This document shows, in pieces, positions 5,542 through 6,464 of a stretch of 6,464 bases of DNA (its first letter is position 1; each line of letters starts with the position of its first letter). Both the position numbers and the translations under genes were made by a program. Source of the stretch: Chloroflexota bacterium (GTDB lineage Bacteria; Chloroflexota; Limnocylindria; Limnocylindrales; CSP1-4); assembly GCA_021777365.1 (NCBI GenBank), contig JAJYDP010000071.1, positions 5,753-12,216 on the forward strand. The letters are read 5' to 3'. The notes beneath the pieces are model-generated. The model saw only the letters and a list, made by a program, of their open reading frames with translations. It was not told where the DNA came from and did not search any database.

Positions 5542-5823
5542 CCCCGGGTCGACTGTCGGGCGGCGTCACAATCTCGTGCGCGGGTCGGCTCGCGCGAGCC
5601 GGTGGGGTGTGGTGAGACAGGGCAGCCGATGACCCCGCGCGTCGCACCCGCGTGAGCCTGAGGAGATGGCACGACACGCCCGCGACGCCCCCAGCGCCGA
5701 GCCGGCAGCCGCACACGATCGTGCGGCCGTCGGCGGCGCGGACCGCCAGCGCGTGCGGGCCCCCAGGGCGTTCGTTGTCTCGCGCGATCGCGATCGTTCG
5801 GTGCCCGTTTGGTGTTGTGCGCC
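5542..5823. other. Convergent intergenic spacer with palindromes
   Basis: About 280 bases between the + strand Cys4 gene and the - strand tiny gene. Open frames that cross it on both strands are Arg-rich and domainless, so I call no gene. It contains short perfect palindromes: CGGCTCGCGCGAGCCG at 5586-5601, CACGATCGTG at 5714-5723 and CGATCGCGATCG at 5785-5796. No terminator with a U-tract was seen for either converging gene. Confidence 0.45.
5586..5601. repeat. 16-base perfect palindrome after the Cys4 gene
   Basis: CGGCTCGCGCGAGCCG reads the same on both strands. As RNA it can fold into a six-bp stem with a four-base loop on either strand, so it could serve as a two-way end signal 45 bases after the Cys4 stop. 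Without U-tracts this remains a suggestion. Confidence 0.35.
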
Positions 5824-5925
5824 CTACGCCTTCGGCGGGGGCGCTGGCGCGCCCTTGGCCGGCGGCGGGGCAGCCGGCTTCGCCTGCTTCGGCTTCTTCG
5901 CCTTCTTGGGGTTCGTGTCGCCCAT
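5824..5925 (-). CDS. Tiny Lys/Pro/Ala-rich basic protein (33 residues)
   Basis: On the - strand an ATG at 5925-5923 opens a 34-codon frame ending in TAG at 5826-5824. The product begins MGDTNPKKAKKPKQAKPAA and finishes with a Pro/Ala/Lys-rich tail (PPPAKGAPAPPPKA). It is strongly basic and surely unstructured, with no membrane segment. A good ribosome site, AAGGAAGGG, ends five bases before the ATG, and codons use G/C at almost every third position. From memory, many bacteria encode very short proteins opening with MGDKSPKK-like sequence followed by a Lys-rich tail; this looks like one of them, and their function is not known to me. A nucleic-acid- or ribosome-binding role is only a guess. 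Longer frames on the other strand and in other frames here are shadows. It lies downstream of the E2 gene in the same direction, about 180 bases away. Confidence 0.65.
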   Translation of the reverse strand: MGDTNPKKAKKPKQAKPAAPPPAKGAPAPPPKA

Positions 5926-5930
5926 GGTCG

Positions 5931-5939
5931 CCCTTCCTT
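5931..5939 (-). promoter_or_regulatory. Ribosome binding site of the tiny basic protein
   Basis: Read on the - strand the bases are AAGGAAGGG, five bases before the ATG at 5925. It is the main argument that the 33-residue frame is a real gene. Confidence 0.6.
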
Positions 5940-5967
5940 CGGGGACTGCTGTCTACCCTGCTCGGCG

Positions 5968-5973
5968 ATGATA
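5968..5973 (-). promoter_or_regulatory. Possible -10 element for the tiny gene
   Basis: TATCAT on the - strand differs from TATAAT at one position and is an AT-rich island in GC-rich DNA, about 42 bases upstream of the ATG. No good -35 is found 17 bases away, so this is weak. Confidence 0.2.
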
Positions 5974-6035
5974 GGCCGCGCGGGCCACTGGTACCACCGG
6001 GGGTACCGATACATCACCGGGCCATCGTGAACGGT

Positions 6036-6054
6036 GCCACCGGGGCCCGGTGGC
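6036..6054 (-). terminator. Tight hairpin downstream of the E2 gene, candidate terminator
   Basis: GCCACCGG (6036-6043) and CCGGTGGC (6047-6054) make a perfect eight-bp stem with a three-base loop. In the - direction it lies about 50 bases after the E2 stop and before the tiny gene, where an operon end would be expected. There is no U-tract (ACCGTTCACG follows on the - strand). Confidence 0.4.
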
Positions 6055-6106
6055 CACCCGCAGGAGCGACTCCACAAGGGAATCTCGCGGTGAACCGAGG
6101 TTGCCG

Positions 6107-6464
6107 CTACCCCCCGGTCGTGACCCGCTCCGGTTCCTGCAGCAGCTCCACCACGGCCGCCAGGAAGGCCGCGGCGGGCGCCCCGTCCAGGACGCGGTGG
6201 TCGAAGGTCAAGCTCAGCACCATCAGCGTGCGCACCACGACAGCGCCCGCCACGACGGCGGGTCGTGGGCGGGCCCGCCCGAGCCCGAGGATCGCCGTCT
6301 GCGGTGGGTTCAACAACGGCGTGAAGGCATCGATGCCGTGACCGCCGAGGTTGGTGACGCTGAAGATGCCGCCTTCGGTCTCCGCGGGTGCCAACCGACC
6401 CGTGCGCGCGCGATCGGCCAGGTCGGCGATCTCGCGTCCGATGACCTCGAGACCTTTGCGGTCG
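6107..6464 (-). CDS. 2-oxo acid dehydrogenase E2 (dihydrolipoamide acyltransferase), C-terminal part
   Basis: The frame is open to the right edge, so only the last 118 residues are seen and the 5' part is outside the window. They match the end of the E2 catalytic domain: ADLADRARTGRL, then GGIFSVTNLGGHGIDAFTP, the LNPPQTAILGLGR strand, and the active-site motif SLTFDHRVLDG, with the catalytic His coded at 6197-6199. E2 transfers an acyl group from lipoyllysine to CoA in the pyruvate, 2-oxoglutarate or branched-chain 2-oxo acid dehydrogenase complex, forming a trimer-based cytoplasmic core. Which complex this one serves cannot be told from the C-terminus alone, and the lipoyl and subunit-binding domains are not visible. 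The ending LLQEPERVTTGG is a usual short tail. A hairpin follows the stop. Confidence 0.93.
   Translation of the reverse strand, partial: DRKGLEVIGREIADLADRARTGRLAPAETEGGIFSVTNLGGHGIDAFTPLLNPPQTAILGLGRARPRPAVVAGAVVVRTLMVLSLTFDHRVLDGAPAAAFLAAVVELLQEPERVTTGG

Noticed and set aside
5262..6077. 271-residue Arg-rich open frame on the - strand
   Set aside because: It overlaps the Cys4 gene and the tiny basic gene in a different frame; its long Arg runs reflect GC-rich shadow translation.
5652..6341. 229-residue open frame on the + strand running into the E2 gene
   Set aside because: It is antisense to the E2 catalytic domain and to the tiny gene, and has no recognisable domain.

Overview
This is a very GC-rich window with almost every coding third position G or C. 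It carries no RNA genes, insertion sequences, CRISPR arrays or phage genes that I can recognise. It looks like chromosomal DNA from a high-GC environmental bacterium, perhaps a soil or sediment lineage such as Rokubacteria/Methylomirabilota, Chloroflexota or an actinobacterium. The sequence alone does not settle the taxon.

Left part, 1-4499, all on the + strand and tightly packed: the 3' end of a DUF1097-like membrane protein; a Tm-1-like/UPF0261 ATP-binding-domain protein; a PEP-hydrolase/TIM-barrel protein; an SRPBCC (polyketide cyclase/START-like) protein whose 3' end appears frameshifted by one base; and an acetamidase/formamidase family hydrolase with a Cys4 zinc-ribbon-like insert. The UPF0261 and TIM-barrel genes correspond to the two halves of the plant protein Tm-1, encoded here as neighbours. 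The first three genes look like one transcription unit. A strong hairpin 23 nt after the third gene may end it or attenuate read-through into the SRPBCC-amidase pair. A cytoplasmic small-molecule (amide-related) catabolic role with a membrane component is a reasonable guess, but the substrate is unknown.

Middle, 4500-5145: about 650 bases without a confident gene. It holds several inverted repeats, including a 10-bp perfect stem and a mutually exclusive alternative stem, an 18-base tandem repeat, and one possible 50-codon ORF starting with a CxxCxGxG motif. From 5146 to 5541 is a small + strand gene for a CxxC-X26-CxxC protein with Pro/Ala-rich ends and no recognised function.

Right part, 5542-6464: a palindrome-rich convergent spacer, then two - strand genes. 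One is a tiny Lys/Pro/Ala-rich protein of 33 residues with a good ribosome binding site. The other is the 3' end of a dihydrolipoamide acyltransferase (E2), recognised by its DHRVLDG active-site motif; its gene continues beyond the right edge.
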